Source: Latrodectus hesperus
Taxonomy: Eukaryota > Arthropoda > Arachnida > Araneae > Theridiidae
Assembly: GCA_037975125.1 (NCBI GenBank)
Contig: CM075850.1
Coordinates: forward strand, 73,141,890-73,205,889
DNA: 64,000 nt
Direction: 5' to 3'
The notes below the pieces were generated by a model. That model was not told the origin of the DNA. It saw only the letters and a list, made by a program, of their open reading frames with translations, and made no database searches. Each line of letters starts with the position of its first letter. Within the stretch, counting starts at the first letter, position 1. A program made the position numbers and the translations under genes. This document shows, one piece after another, positions 1-11,902 of the stretch.

Positions 1-424
1 ATATATGTATTTCTGAAGTAACATAATATAAAAATGATTGCTTTGGTAAAATTAAGAACAATTTTACTATAAAATATTGGGGTTGGTTGCTTTGTTAAGT
101 TTTACGGTCCAAAGTCTAAGAGGAACAAACTGCCTCAGCATTTAAATAAAATTGTTAAAGAGTTATTATGGAGAAATTCGAAACTAATTTCGTTCGTTTT
201 CGTTGTTTGATGAAAAACTTTTAAATTATTCCTATTGTAATAACAGCTCAAAAACTCAGATTGTTGAATTATCATATTAGAAATACATGTGCAAATATTT
301 TAAAAGAAATTAATTTACGATCCACAAAGAAGACAAATTAAAAACTGATGGTTGCTTTAAGTCATTTGAACATAAAATAAGCATTAAAAATATATACCGA
401 TAATTAAAGGGAGAAATATCTAAT
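1..424 (+). other. AT-rich DNA, possibly the degraded 5' part of the reverse-transcriptase relic
   Basis: Short open stretches with a coding-like amino-acid mix (for example FYGPKSKRNKLPQHLNKIVKELLW around 98-170) lie upstream of the recognisable reverse transcriptase in shifting frames. They could be earlier parts of the same element, but no motif confirms this. Confidence 0.3.
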
Positions 425-1158
425 TCAACAACCTACAAAATCATTTATTCAAACAAAGCAACAATATTTTAAAAAAGTTCTTGCCTTTGCTAAAAAACTC
501 AAAGTTAAAAATATATAAATTTTACTGTTCCATATACTACAGTTTATCCCAAATTCCATAAAAATCCAGTTAAATTTTGGTTTATTACATGTGGATATAA
601 CACTTATGCAGATAAATTTGGAAATTTATTTTCTTATTATTTAAACATTATTTTAAATAATATTATTGATTCACATTGACATGGATAATTAAAAATAATA
701 AACCTATTATTGAATTTATTTCTGATCATAATATTAATGTACTTTCCTCTCATGATATTAATGACTTATTCATTAATATTTCACTCGATAAATTTTTTGA
801 TGTTATTATATTTTATTTTTATTGTTTTAGTTCAGTATTAAATATGGATTTAAATTTTTGGAAAGATCTCAGTACATTTTGCATTTACAATAACTATATT
901 TTTTATGGAGAAAAAACTTACCAACAAGTCAATGGTATCCCTCAAAGTTCTAAATTCTCAAGTTTATTAGCAAATTTATTTTTACATTACTATGAAAAAT
1001 CTTTTATTATACAGATGCCTTTTGCATACAGATATATTAATGATTTTATAATTTTCAATTTCTTAGAATTTGAAATTTTAAACTATCTATTGATTTCGTA
1101 TTTTCAATGTATTATTCTCCATCTAGTATTTGATTATTATTCTCCATTTGGTTTTTGA
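425..1158 (+). mobile_element. Degenerate Penelope/TERT-like reverse transcriptase fragment
   Basis: Three adjacent reading-frame pieces form an RT core. Frame 1 (about 520-676) encodes PYTTVYPKFHKNPVKFWFIT, the 'PK.HK.P..fR.I' segment typical of Penelope-like elements. A frameshift near 670 leads to motif A-like DINDLFINISLDKF (about 745-800), motif B QQVNGIPQSSKFSSLLANLF (about 925-985) and motif C RYINDFIIFN (about 1030-1062), where the first catalytic Asp of Y-x-D-D has become Asn. Earlier in-frame stops lie at 519 and 677. GIPQ-S and D-F after the catalytic pair look like telomerase reverse transcriptase or its Penelope-like sisters, rather than non-LTR elements. Inactive by frameshift and active-site loss. 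Exact clade is uncertain. Confidence 0.6.
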
Positions 1159-1307
1159 TTAATTTTAAAAGAATTTACTATTAATTATATTTTAGTAATT
1201 CTATTTAAGCTGCTTTTGCGTTGAATGTATTGCTATATATATAAACATACGAGTTATATCTATTCTTTTATTTTTTAATTTTCGCCTATGATGATACTTC
1301 TAATCAC

Positions 1308-1419
<112 letters not shown>

Positions 1420-1674
1420 TCAGACTTTCTCTATTAATTTGACAGACATCTTTATTGGGACATAAATGCTGAAATAAATAAATTTTTAACTTTTGTGCTA
1501 TATTGTGAGATGATTTGTATTGGCCTTATATTGAAGTAACACTAAATAGAAAATGCACAATTTTTATAAAACAATTTAAATAAAATTGTATTTTAACCAT
1601 GTCAATTCTTTGATTGAAATAACCTTCGATTCAAAACCTCCTACTAAACTTTATAACCACATATAACCAATTGA

Positions 1675-2045
1675 GTTTTTTTTCTCTCTGGTTTCCCAAT
1701 CTGCTCCAGCCAACACACATCTCTCTGTTCAAACAAAATCTAATCTGCACCGCCTGTCAAACACCAAGCCATCGAGTTGCCTGCATTTCCATGCCCTGTC
1801 CGATGGAGTGGCGCCTGAGAGCCAGGTGGCCTACACGCCACTCACTTTGTGCTGCCCCCTCACGGCTCCCATAAGGGTTCTCGTTTCACTCAGAGTAAGA
1901 TTACTTTCTGATTTCGCATTGCGTAGGGCTTCTATTTGGCTCGAAGTTAAACCCACACAGAATTTTCAATTTAGAGCCACGCGCCGACTATGCAGGTGGA
2001 AGAGTGTTGAGTCATACTGTTGTACTTTTCCCTATCCTACTAATT
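1675..2045. repeat. GC-richer island, unrecognised (possible transposon or SINE fragment)
   Basis: About 50% G+C by eye in a surrounding of roughly 25-30%, including GTGGCGCCTGAGAGCCAGG and GCGTAGGGCTTC. Two short overlapping open frames on the plus strand (67 and 79 codons) match no family I recognise. Composition suggests inserted DNA or a conserved element; nothing decides between them. Confidence 0.35.
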
Positions 2046-4454
2046 AATTTACCTTAAATTAACATATTAAGCAAATGAAACTGACAAATACTGAAATTTT
2101 CAGTGACAATAAAAGGTTAAAAGTTATTATTAAAAATTTGATTTATATTTACGCAAGTTTTAAGAATTTACACTAAAGGAGCTCGCTACTATAATATGAA
2201 TAAAAAAAAAATATGTGAAATATATTTAAAGAGTAAAGAAAATTAAAAGGAAAATAATAGTATATATCTTTTAGGAGTGATGATTCCACATTCTGCTAAG
2301 TAGTAGATGTCGATTGTTATAATTTATTTAACGGTAAAAACATGTAGTGGTTAATTGAAGTGTTCTTGATCAACGATTAATAATAACCAGAGCTTTGACA
2401 CCATACATAATAGATAAGCTAACAGCTGAAAATGGTTATAAGGCGTTTGTACGTCATAGTACTTTGAGTGATCTTTTGTAGATACATATCTAGTAAGGAA
2501 AAACTCAGAAAATTCTAAAACACCCTCCAATAGATACGTAAGCAGATAGCAATAATTAGATACATATTCTTACCTTTTCAGCAGTAGTTAGGATTAAATT
2601 TGACAGAAATTTTACTCTAAAGAGAATTGCCCTGCTTCTGGGCCGTGATATTAGAGATCGATCTTTATTTTCGTTAGAAAATACTGTAACAATTTTAAAA
2701 TAAAGAAGTCGATTTTTGCGAAATTAAAGTTCTCCATGCTGAAACTTTCTACTAATAACAGATTGGGAACTATCGATCCAATTATGTCATGATGAGAGCT
2801 ATTCTCATTAAAATATTTGATTTTTAAAAATGATAATTTATTACATTAAATTATTAATCTTCATCCATTTGTATGGTATAGAAATTAAAAGAAAAGTTAA
2901 AAGGATTTAAGACTTTGATTTGACATAATTTGACGCTTGATAGCTTAGCCAAGAAAAACCTTTAGAAAATAATTGCCTTGCAATAAAGAGAAATTCCAAA
3001 TCTAAACGGAAACACAAACGAAAGTATATTGTTACTTATATTTCTTCGTTAGTTGTGATAAATGCGTTATATAAACCTAATAAATATTACAGTTGCGAAA
3101 AACAATGACTTCGTTTCTTCTACTAGTTTGTCAGAATGGTGTAAATTAAAATTAAATATATAAAGTTCGTGACCCAAATAATTCCTTTTGGAATAAGCAA
3201 ATGAAATATTATGCTAGTTATAATTTAAGCGGAAGTCGAAAATCGCAATTTTTTTCCAGATTTTGCTATGATGAGAGTTACAAAATCTTTATACAGCTGT
3301 ATAAATATTTATTAAATTTTATCAAGATTAGGTTCAACGATTTATGAAGAAAATGAATTGTTAAGAAAGCACAAATGGATTCTTTTTTTAAAAAAAAGTG
3401 TATTTATGAGTTTTTTATATTTCAAACCCATTCCCTCATAAATACTTTCCTATTTTATAATTTTAATAAGCTCGGTTCATTAATATAATAGGTATAAAAC
3501 TCAGATAAATTAAAAACAACAGCTTATTACTTGTTTAAAAAATTCATGTTTAAATCAGTTAGATTCGAATTTTAGAAAAAAGAAAAGCTTCATCAAAAAT
3601 TTATTTTATATAGCAACAATATCATTATATTCTTTAAGTAATTAAAGCCAGATACCATTCTTTAAATAATTAAGGTAATTTAAAAGAAATGAGTACATTT
3701 TATTTATTCTATGAAATAATAAGCCTAAAATGCTAAAATTATATAATTTTCCAAACAGGAGTACATTGTGAAAATATGTAAGATATCTTAAATACGTGTA
3801 CGAATTTATTTTTAAAAATGTTAAATTTTAGAGCACATTTTCCTTTAAATTGTGGAAAGAATTCATCAAAATAGATGGATTAAAATAAAGATGAATGTAG
3901 AGTTTATAATTTTTAATGCTTATTTGCGCGTGAGAAACGGCCTTACTATTAATTTTTATTCAATTTCAATATGTTGACATAGACTTTTAAACTCGTAAAT
4001 CACAACGAACATTTTCTGCGGTCTAAGTGAAAACACATTCTTAAAAATAGTTGCTGTTTTTAATTTTTTTAAAACTTTGAGTAGGTATTAATAATTATTA
4101 AAATATTAATTATTAAACATTAATTATTATTAGAATTATTAAATATTAATTATCATTTACTGATTTGACATATGTATAAATATATAATAGTGCTTATATA
4201 TCTATTATATTTATACAAGCAAGTTTGAGCTTTCACAGCATTTTAGAAAAAAATCTTTGAAGATGAGTTGTATATAGGAATTTCTGTTTATGAGCCAAAA
4301 ATATCGATCCAACATGTTCTGATTTCGAAACAAATGTCACTGCATATATAGAATTAACTGAATGATCTCCGTATTTGCTTACAAGCTATTGATAGTCATT
4401 AATCTGGAGTGCAATCTTTTAAAAGAAATTTTTCAGAGTAATTCGAAGAACAAT
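2046..4454. other. AT-rich intergenic DNA
   Basis: No coding signal. Holds an 11-bp inverted repeat (GTATTTATGAG at 3400-3410 with its complement at 3435-3445) and a patchy AATTATTA tract at about 4085-4155. Confidence 0.5.
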
Positions 4455-4520
4455 ACTACTGATTATGACGAGGATTCAAACCTAGACTCTGGAGAATATG
4501 GTAAAACACTAGCCCGCATA
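4455..4520 (-). repeat. tRNA-like pol III boxes on the minus strand (SINE-like)
   Basis: Read on the minus strand, GGTTTGAATCC (complement of 4472-4482) is a good B box and a CTAGTG-containing A-box-like stretch lies at about 4500-4514. The spacing is shorter than in true tRNAs, so this is at best a decayed SINE head. Confidence 0.3.
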
Positions 4521-4739
4521 TAGGCTTAATGATAATTTTATTCGACACATAAGACAGTTTATTAAAATAGACAGTTTAAAAACGATAAAACAGTTTAAAA
4601 ATAGAAAATTTTTTGAGATAGCAAATATTCTTTTATTTTAACTGGTTAAAATAATTGGATATAATTATTGTATCAAATTAACGGGTGCATATGGATAATG
4701 CTGACCGAAAATGTTTTGATGTCGCGTTGTGGATAGTCT

Positions 4740-5045
4740 TACAACCGACACTACGTTTCAGCAGGATAATGCCCTCCCGAATATTGCCAATCCTTGCAAT
4801 GGTGCGTTTTTGATACAAATAGTGTTCGGTTGCTACGCAAGCCAGCACATTCTCCGGATCTTTCACCAATAGGAAACGTTTGTCAATGGTTGTCGAGTGA
4901 TGGTTTACCAGATGATCCCTGTCATTTCATCATACGCCAGATACTACGGTTGATATGCTATGCCATTGTGTTGCAGTTGTATGAACAGTATAACCTGTAC
5001 ATGCTATTATCCACTCTTTACTTGACTCATATCCCAGTAGTGTAA
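4740..5045 (+). pseudogene. Tc1-like transposase fragment, frameshifted
   Basis: Frame 1 encodes FQQDNALPNIA at 4756-4788, the 'fqQDNa.pH' block holding the second catalytic Asp of DDE/D transposases. A frameshift near 4795 moves to VFDTNSVRLLRKPAHSPDLSPIGNVCQWL (about 4806-4895), the 'W.a.SPDLsPIEnvW' block. The catalytic Glu of PIE is Gly here. N-terminal DNA-binding and first Asp regions are missing. A dead Tc1/mariner copy. Confidence 0.75.
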
Positions 5046-7094
5046 GTACTGTTATTGTGATTAGAGGTATTTGTTTTAGATACAGATTCCTTATCCAGTT
5101 TCTTTAAAAATTTTATCACTTGTTATTCCCAACATAATATATATTTCTAATTAATGCTATTTTGCATTTCTTTCTGGTATTTTAATTTTAATGGTCTCAA
5201 GTGCATTTAATATTCATTTTATTATGTAAACTGAATATACCTGCGTTAACAAATTTCGATTTATTTTCTTTTAAAATTTAAAAATTATTCGACTGATTTT
5301 ATTATTAAGAATACCCGGAAATATATATTTTGTATTTTTTTAAACACTGTTAGTCATTGTTTTCACTGTGAATATGAAAGATGCTTCAATGATTAATGAA
5401 GATAATTGCTGTGAGTAAAAAGAACACAGAGGCAGGATGGTCTGTCCTATGAATGAAAAATTATTATCAAGAATTTAAGCGTTACGTCTTTTTATTAATT
5501 ACAGGAACTATCTCCTATGTAAGGGACAAAAGTTTATTTTTGTACTCGTCTGTGAAATATTTGTCACAGTTGCATTCTCTTTCACCTAAACTGCCCTTTG
5601 CTTATCAAGAGATAAGCAATTCATCATCATTTTAACTGTGATGCTTAGTTCAGATTACAATGGCATAATTCATCATCGAGCGACTTCCGAACAAAGCGTC
5701 ATTTAATTTAGCCAAGTAACTATTGCGTGCAGTTTCACTGGCTAATTTTAGTAGTAATATTGATGGAACAGCATGGTAGCACGAGTTTAATCTATGATTC
5801 CTAACTGAAGAAAGTATCTCTCTAATTTCCGGGTATACTGTAGAGTGTTGTTTGGGCGAATTTCTTCTTGATTTCATGTCATTGCTTAAGTGAGTAGTTG
5901 TTATAGTTGTCATTTTAATTTTTGCACGTAAAATGTATTACAAAAGTATCGTTTTAGTGTTTCATATTATTGAAAGTGCTTAAATGGTTAAAGAAATAAA
6001 GATGTTATATAGAACAGAAAAACTGATCTGCCTTTTTAATTTGAAGTCAAATTTATAATTAGTATGTTTAAAAAACTTTTTTGGTAAACTTATTTTAGAT
6101 GTTTTTGATGGGAAATTGAGTAGCTTTTCTGTATAGTATATCTTTTCCCTCTATATTTTTTTCTTTTAACATTAATATCTATCAACAAAAGCAAATAGAT
6201 ATTGCCTACTTTACAAACGTAATAAATAAGTTTCCGAAAGTAACATTTATGTTATGTGTATATTATTTTTAAATATTTTAATTGGATTTATTATTTTCTT
6301 CTACGCATGGTTAAAAAGATATTGCTAATACTTTTCACACATGTGTTAAAAGTGAAAGTTTCTCCGTTGGGACACTAATTCAGTATCTTATTTTCATTAT
6401 CATTTTAGAGAACTCTATAGAATTTCAAGAGCAAAACATTTTTGCCAAAATAAAATGGTATTATTCATTAGCTAGTATTATTTTCATTTAAGTACAAAGT
6501 TAAGAATGATAAAAAACATTCTTTTACATTTCCAATCTCTCAATAGGAAACTGAAATTTCCTAGAAATTATATCTTTCATATTGTAATATCACATGTACT
6601 ACAAACATTACAGTTAAAATACTATTATGTCATATTTAATTAAAGTGTTCATAAGGCGTTTCCCTTGTTCCTAGAAAACACTCTTATAAATTCTGAATAC
6701 TCTTGTAATAAAACAATCGTGACGTAATATATTTTTCCAATAAATTGGAAAGCAAAATTTGAAAAGGTGGATAAAATGCTTTTATATAAATATAAATTGA
6801 TTTTAATATTGTTAAAAAAATTCCTAATGTATATTCATAAATATGTGTTCATGTAGCTGATATATGTTTATGTGTGTAATACATGATCACATAGGCGAAA
6901 GTTATCTATCATTAATCTAAGATAAAATAAAATCGTTAATATTTATCTTAGTTCTGGATATGTGGGAAATAATAACGTTTATTTCTGATCAGAAAATTAA
7001 GTTAACTATATAATGCCGTAGAAAATGCAATGGCTTGGCGTGAGATTCTAAAAAACATATCCACAGACAATGGTAAGTACAATCTCTAGAAGTA
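5046..7094. other. Intergenic DNA with an unrecognised minus-strand open frame
   Basis: Mostly AT-rich with no recognisable gene. A more balanced patch at 5650-5913 holds an 87-codon minus-strand open frame (MTTITTTHLSNDMKSRRNSP at its start). Its residue mix is coding-like, but it matches no family I know, has no clear splice context and may be a transposon scrap. Confidence 0.35.
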
Positions 7095-7175
7095 GACTAA
7101 TGGTCATCCACTTTAGCCTAGTGACCCTTGGATTCAATTCCGGATGGATCTACCTTAAGGGATAGAAAGGAGCTG
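7095..7175 (+). repeat. tRNA-derived SINE-like head
   Basis: A B-box-like GGATTCAATTCC at 7130-7141 lies about 32 bp after an A-box-like TAATGGTCATCC, a spacing typical of tRNA-derived SINEs. Confidence 0.35.
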
Positions 7176-7248
7176 AACATTTCTTTATATATTTTCCATA
7201 TTATGATTTACCTTTATCATCACATCCGAAATAATTTTGTAATTTATT

Positions 7249-7287
7249 TATTTCTGATATATGATAATGATTATTATATCAGAAATA
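7249..7287. repeat. 13-bp inverted repeat
   Basis: TATTTCTGATATA at 7249-7261 and its exact complement at 7275-7287, separated by 13 bp. Confidence 0.85.
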
Positions 7288-7332
7288 ATCTTATTCAAAA
7301 TTTCAAATTTGGATCTAAATTTTTCGTTTCTG

Positions 7333-7360
7333 AATATCAAATTTGTACAAATTTGATATT
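7333..7360. repeat. 28-bp perfect palindrome
   Basis: The 14-base half-site AATATCAAATTTGT is followed directly by its exact reverse complement, with no spacer (centre GTAC). Confidence 0.9.
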
Positions 7361-8220
7361 ATAATAGATTCAATATTCTTGTAATTATAATAGATTCAAC
7401 AAATATTACATGAAAATTAAAATCGAAAATCATATTCCTCGCTTATTCGCCCGCCGAACAAACTTTTTAATCAGGAGCATAACCCAAAATTGTGATTATA
7501 AGTTTTGAATCCAATTTCTAAGATAATTCATTTTGTATTATAATTGCTTATAGTTATAAATTCTGAAAAAAATGCGTTTAATCATTAGGATTTGACTATC
7601 AAACGAATATAAAAATTATGTACATATACATATATTAAAAATTACTGCATTTATTGCTATAAATATATGAAGAATAAATAAACTGAAATATACAACAAAT
7701 TAGGAAAAGTAAAATGAAAAAATAAGATTATGCAAAGATAAAAAATTTAATTCTATGTTAAAAAGAAAAAAAAAACTGAGCAGCCTTTTCTAAGTTTCTT
7801 ATGTGTGCTCTCGAACGCCTTAAATCGCTTTTTATGAAATATTTTTAAATGCACTTCAAAACAGAACATAATCAAAACATGTTTATCTTTTTAACTACTA
7901 ATTTTATTCATCCGATTCATCAAAATAATCTAGCTAATCTATTTATCCATTTAGATGATATGTGGTTATAAATACTTCTTATATTTGAGTACTGAAATTT
8001 CAAAACAAAAGATTTTGTTTAAAAATATTTGGCAGATTTTCAAACTTTTTTTAATGCAAATATATCTGTATGAATAAAGTTGTAGATACATTTCAGTATT
8101 TTTTATCAATAATGTTGCACGTCAGTGTAACACATATTTCCTTTATTCATGTAATTTCATTTTTCAAAATTTTTAATGTAATAATTACGTGAAATATTTA
8201 TTTCTATTTTACCTCCTAGC
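7361..8220. other. AT-rich intergenic DNA
   Basis: No gene, RNA or repeat recognised. Confidence 0.5.
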
Positions 8221-8269
8221 TCAAAAGGCCGAATTCTTCATAATAGTAATGAAGAGTTCGGCCCTTTGA
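8221..8269. repeat. Short hairpin, 21-bp arms
   Basis: Arm 8221-8241 (TCAAAAGGCCGAATTCTTCA...) pairs with 8249-8269 with two mismatches around a 7-nt loop. The arms are GC-richer than the surroundings. Could be a foldback element or a small-RNA-like precursor; the arms are shorter than most miRNA hairpins. Confidence 0.8.
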
Positions 8270-10382
8270 AGTTGAGTCTTCCTGAAGTTTGTTAATGCAT
8301 ATTTTTTGATATGTTAACTATTATTAAGAGTCCATTGAAATTTTTATAGATCTTTTATTACTAGTATGAAAATTTGATTTAAATTAATTAGAAATTAATT
8401 TTTTTTTTGAATTTGTAGGTTTTTTTAATGGCTGCACCATTTTCTTAAAAAGTAGAAGTAGTTTCAGATAATAGTAGCGTTTAGCTTCTCCGTATTGTCA
8501 AGTACAACATCTCTGTATTATTTATTATGACAAATTGTCGAATATCAAAAACATATTTCTTATGAATCTGTCACAGACATAAGTTATAGTCTTAATTTGA
8601 AAGAGTAACAAGCATTCAATAGAAAATGAACAGCAGCTTTTTGCTTTTCAAGTGCAATCGATGAATCTTTCTAACAAAATAAATGCATTATCTCGAATTC
8701 TTTTCCATGACTTTTCTTCCATTTGTCCTTTTCATTTTCCATTTTTATTTTTAACATCTTCGAAAAAACTACGGACCAGCTCCGAAGACAAAGTAGTAGT
8801 CCTGAAATTATCGACTTTTTTGTTTTTTCAGCTGCTTAGATTTATTTCAGTGCTCTTTGTCCCACTTATCGATATTGGTGAACTTTTTGATTAATTTTTT
8901 GGAATAGATTTGGGGTGCTGTAATTCTTCTCCCATTTCATTTCGTTTCTGTGTCCCCCTAAAACGTCTTCCTGACAAAGTACAGAAACAAGACATGTTAG
9001 TGATGTGCTTATTCTATACAACTGTGAGAATTCGACCGAGTTTTTTAGGTATTCTTTTTTTATGTTATGAGTATTTAGCGAACTGTTTTCGCTGTATCAA
9101 GTAAATGACTTAAGAACAGCTTCAATGTTAAAAATTGTTTTTGTTAAAAAAATTAATATTTCAAAATGCTTGATTTTAAAAATTACTTAAGTATCGTTTT
9201 CTTTTAAAAGGGTTTTCAAATTTTGTAAGAAAGGTTATGCAATTTTATAAATAACGAAAAAAATCTTATTAGTGTTTAAAATAGGTCAAAAACGATTTCA
9301 AAATTACTATATATGGATATTGTATTAGCTTTCAGGTAACTTATTTCTTGGCCTATATTTGTGTTAATTTCGATCCTTTTACTATGACGCAAAATTTGAC
9401 AACGATTTCATGCGATGTATTGTTGGCTAATAATAGAAAAAATACAGTTTCCCAACTACTATTACCAATTTAAACTGTTTACCATGATAAATTTTTTTAA
9501 GTTGGTTTCTTAAACTAAAAACAAAATTGTATATGGTTCTTATATCAGATATTTTCGAGTAAAATATGTTCCATTTTTTCAGCACACATAAATATAATCT
9601 AAAAATAAAATGTACACAAATGCTCAGCCAATGTAACAACTTATAACTATAGTACGTATTATAAAATCAGTTAAAAGTTTCACACACATTTTTAAGAAAA
9701 TACGAATAGAAACAGCTGTCAATATGAACAGAAATCATGTGTACATATTAAACATATGAACGACATAATTTTAGGGATAATGCTAATAAAATATCACTTT
9801 ATCAATCCAACTTTTATTTCTAAAAATACTTGACTATTTGAAACATAATTTTTGTAAATCTCGCAAATAAATTGGGTTATAAGTTAGAATATTTATTAAT
9901 TTACTTGGGATTAGAATTTTAATAAAATATTAATAATTAGTACGCAGAAAGAGTTTCGGTCCACATACTAAAGCAAATTCAGAAGTATGCCTCATAATTT
10001 ATGGATCCATTATTAAATAAATGTGACATATCAATGTGTTGACAAAATTTCAGTATGTTAAGACAAATTCAGTATCATGTTTCATCCATCATTAAATAAA
10101 ATGTGAAGTCAAAACTTGAGTTGACACCGTTGTTTATAAACTTGACATCACTTCTGAGGAAGCAACTTAATGGGCATTATAACAGAGTCATACCATTTAT
10201 CTCATCACCAATCAGAGGATAAAATGCTTTTCATTCTTTACCACAAAAATATTAAAAATGAATGAAAAAAGAAAACAAAGTAATTTAGAAAAGGTGTTTT
10301 TAAAGAACATTGAGAAATGCTGTTATTATTAAGTCTGTGATATGAAATTTCATTGCTCAGCTTTTTATAAGTAACTTAAGTA
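8270..10382. other. AT-rich intergenic DNA
   Basis: Short open frames (for example at 8652-8894 and 8910-9104) show no family signature and are probably chance. Nothing else seen. Confidence 0.5.
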
Positions 10383-10512
10383 AAAATACTTTTAATACTT
10401 TACTACCTGAATTGAATATACTTTTAATACTCTACTACCTGAATTGAATATACTTTTAATACTCTACTACCTAAATTGAAAATACTTTTAATACTCTAGT
10501 ACTTGAATGAAG
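10383..10512. repeat. Minisatellite, 4 x 32 bp
   Basis: ACTTTTAATACT starts at 10388, 10420, 10452 and 10484, an exact 32-bp period, with the interior TCTACTACCTGAATTGAAT slightly varied in each copy. Confidence 0.93.
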
Positions 10513-10919
10513 AGAAATTCTTGATGAAATTCACTCTATTAAAATTCTTCCATTAAAATTATATATAGATGATCACTTTGATTTTCAAAAGTATGCATTC
10601 AAATCTTCTAAAGATTTTAAATATATTGATATCTTTCATTACCAGTAGACTTAAAATCACTGATATTACAATTTTTCTATTTACATCCTTAAAAAATGAG
10701 GTCTAATTATCATATTAATTGTTGATGTATTCAGTTAACATAAATTTTACAACCACGAAAACCTATTAAATTTACATGATCAGTTAAGAAAAAGTGCATA
10801 TTATTTTTATCTTTCAAAATAAAATATATTGTATTAAATGCTTTTAACTTCTCGCTGTACCTTTATAAAATCATTTAGAAACACCTTATATTTACCGAAA
10901 AAACCGTATTCCCTTATTA
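10513..10919. other. AT-rich intergenic DNA
   Basis: Nothing recognised. Confidence 0.5.
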
Positions 10920-11320
10920 ATACATAACTCTTTTCAATCGACATCACGCAAATCAGAAAGATCCCGCCTATTCCGGGAAGCGGACCATTTCTTTCCAGAT
11001 TATTTATTTATTTTTGTCGGTGAAGATAGGATGCCAATTTCTAGCGTAATGTAGCGTGATCACGCTGTAATGGGGATTAATGTAATTTTTAAAGCGGCAT
11101 CTCCCTCCGGAAACAAAGTCCTTGTTCGCTGGTGCGCGTTTCCTTCATAGTCTATTGGATGCAGAAGGAAATGCAAGCGTCTCTTTGTGGTTTGTTTTGT
11201 GAAGCGATGTCCTCTCTGTTCGATTCTTGGTGGTACGGATGAACAAAAGGCGTGAAACGATGTGTTCACGCCTAAGCTCTGGAGTTTATAATCTTTCCCT
11301 GCCATGAAGTTTGTCATGAT
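10920..11320. other. GC-richer stretch with two clean palindromic elements
   Basis: Clearly richer in G+C than its surroundings. Contains the perfect palindrome AGCGTGATCACGCT at 11053-11066 and a 9-bp hairpin (AGGCGTGAA at 11248-11256 with its complement at 11265-11273, 8-nt loop). A minus-strand 85-codon open frame (11060-11317) has no recognised family. Could be a conserved regulatory element, an exon of an unknown gene or an insertion. Confidence 0.4.
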
Positions 11321-11783
11321 CGAGTTTTGAAAAATGGGATAGTTATTCTCAAATATATTTATACGTGAATAAATCAGTGATAATCAACTTCACTGCCTAG
11401 AATCAGCTTGGTATTTATATCATTTGACGCTGAAATTTAATCCCATATTTACATTTATACATCTAAACAGCATAATTATATTGACGTACTATCTAAAAAG
11501 TAAAAAATAGATTCACAGTGCAATTCGAATTAAGTGTATTCGTATTTAATAAAGTATTTATTATTTGTGTGTAATTATGTTTAACAGTAATGTGTTTGTT
11601 TGGCAAAACATCATATTTACGTTCTTTTTAAAGAAGTATCATTGTATATTTTAATACATAGAGATATATGATTCACTCTTAGTTTTTAAGAATTTTGAAC
11701 TTGAAGGATTTCTACTTCAACATTCAGCAGTTCGATTTAAATCGTTTTATTCAAAGGTATTTTATGCCCATTCGTAAACAAAA
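11321..11783. other. AT-rich intergenic DNA
   Basis: Nothing recognised. Confidence 0.5.
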
Positions 11784-11902
11784 TTATTTCACGTCCCAGA
11801 TCATGGTTATCTTATGCGGTAGCCATAGTTCTGCTTCAGGGACTTTACTATCAGCCTTTTTAAATTGAACACACGTCAGATTATCATAATCAGAAGGCAT
11901 TT
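11784..11902 (-). CDS. Possible isolated terminal coding exon, product unknown
   Basis: On the minus strand a pyrimidine-rich TTTTTATTTTAG acceptor is followed by a 119-nt open stretch ending in TAA at 11784-11786. It would encode ...MPSDYDNLTCVQFKKADSKV, continuing PEAELWLPHKITMIWDVK. The residue mix (W, P, C, H, D, E) is far from random AT-rich translation and the exon is phase-complete. I do not recognise the protein, and no upstream exon (above 11902) was found, so it could also be a transposon or retrocopy scrap. Confidence 0.35.

Noticed and set aside
687..1158. Host telomerase gene
   Set aside because: Frameshifts, stops and loss of the first motif C Asp, with a Penelope-like PK.HK.P segment upstream, favour a dead mobile element.
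8652..9104. Two neighbouring plus-strand frames (80 and 64 codons)
   Set aside because: Phe/Leu-rich, no family motif, no splice context; probably chance in AT-rich DNA.
10383..10512. CRISPR-like array
   Set aside because: The 32-bp units are contiguous with no unique spacers, in a eukaryotic context; a plain minisatellite.
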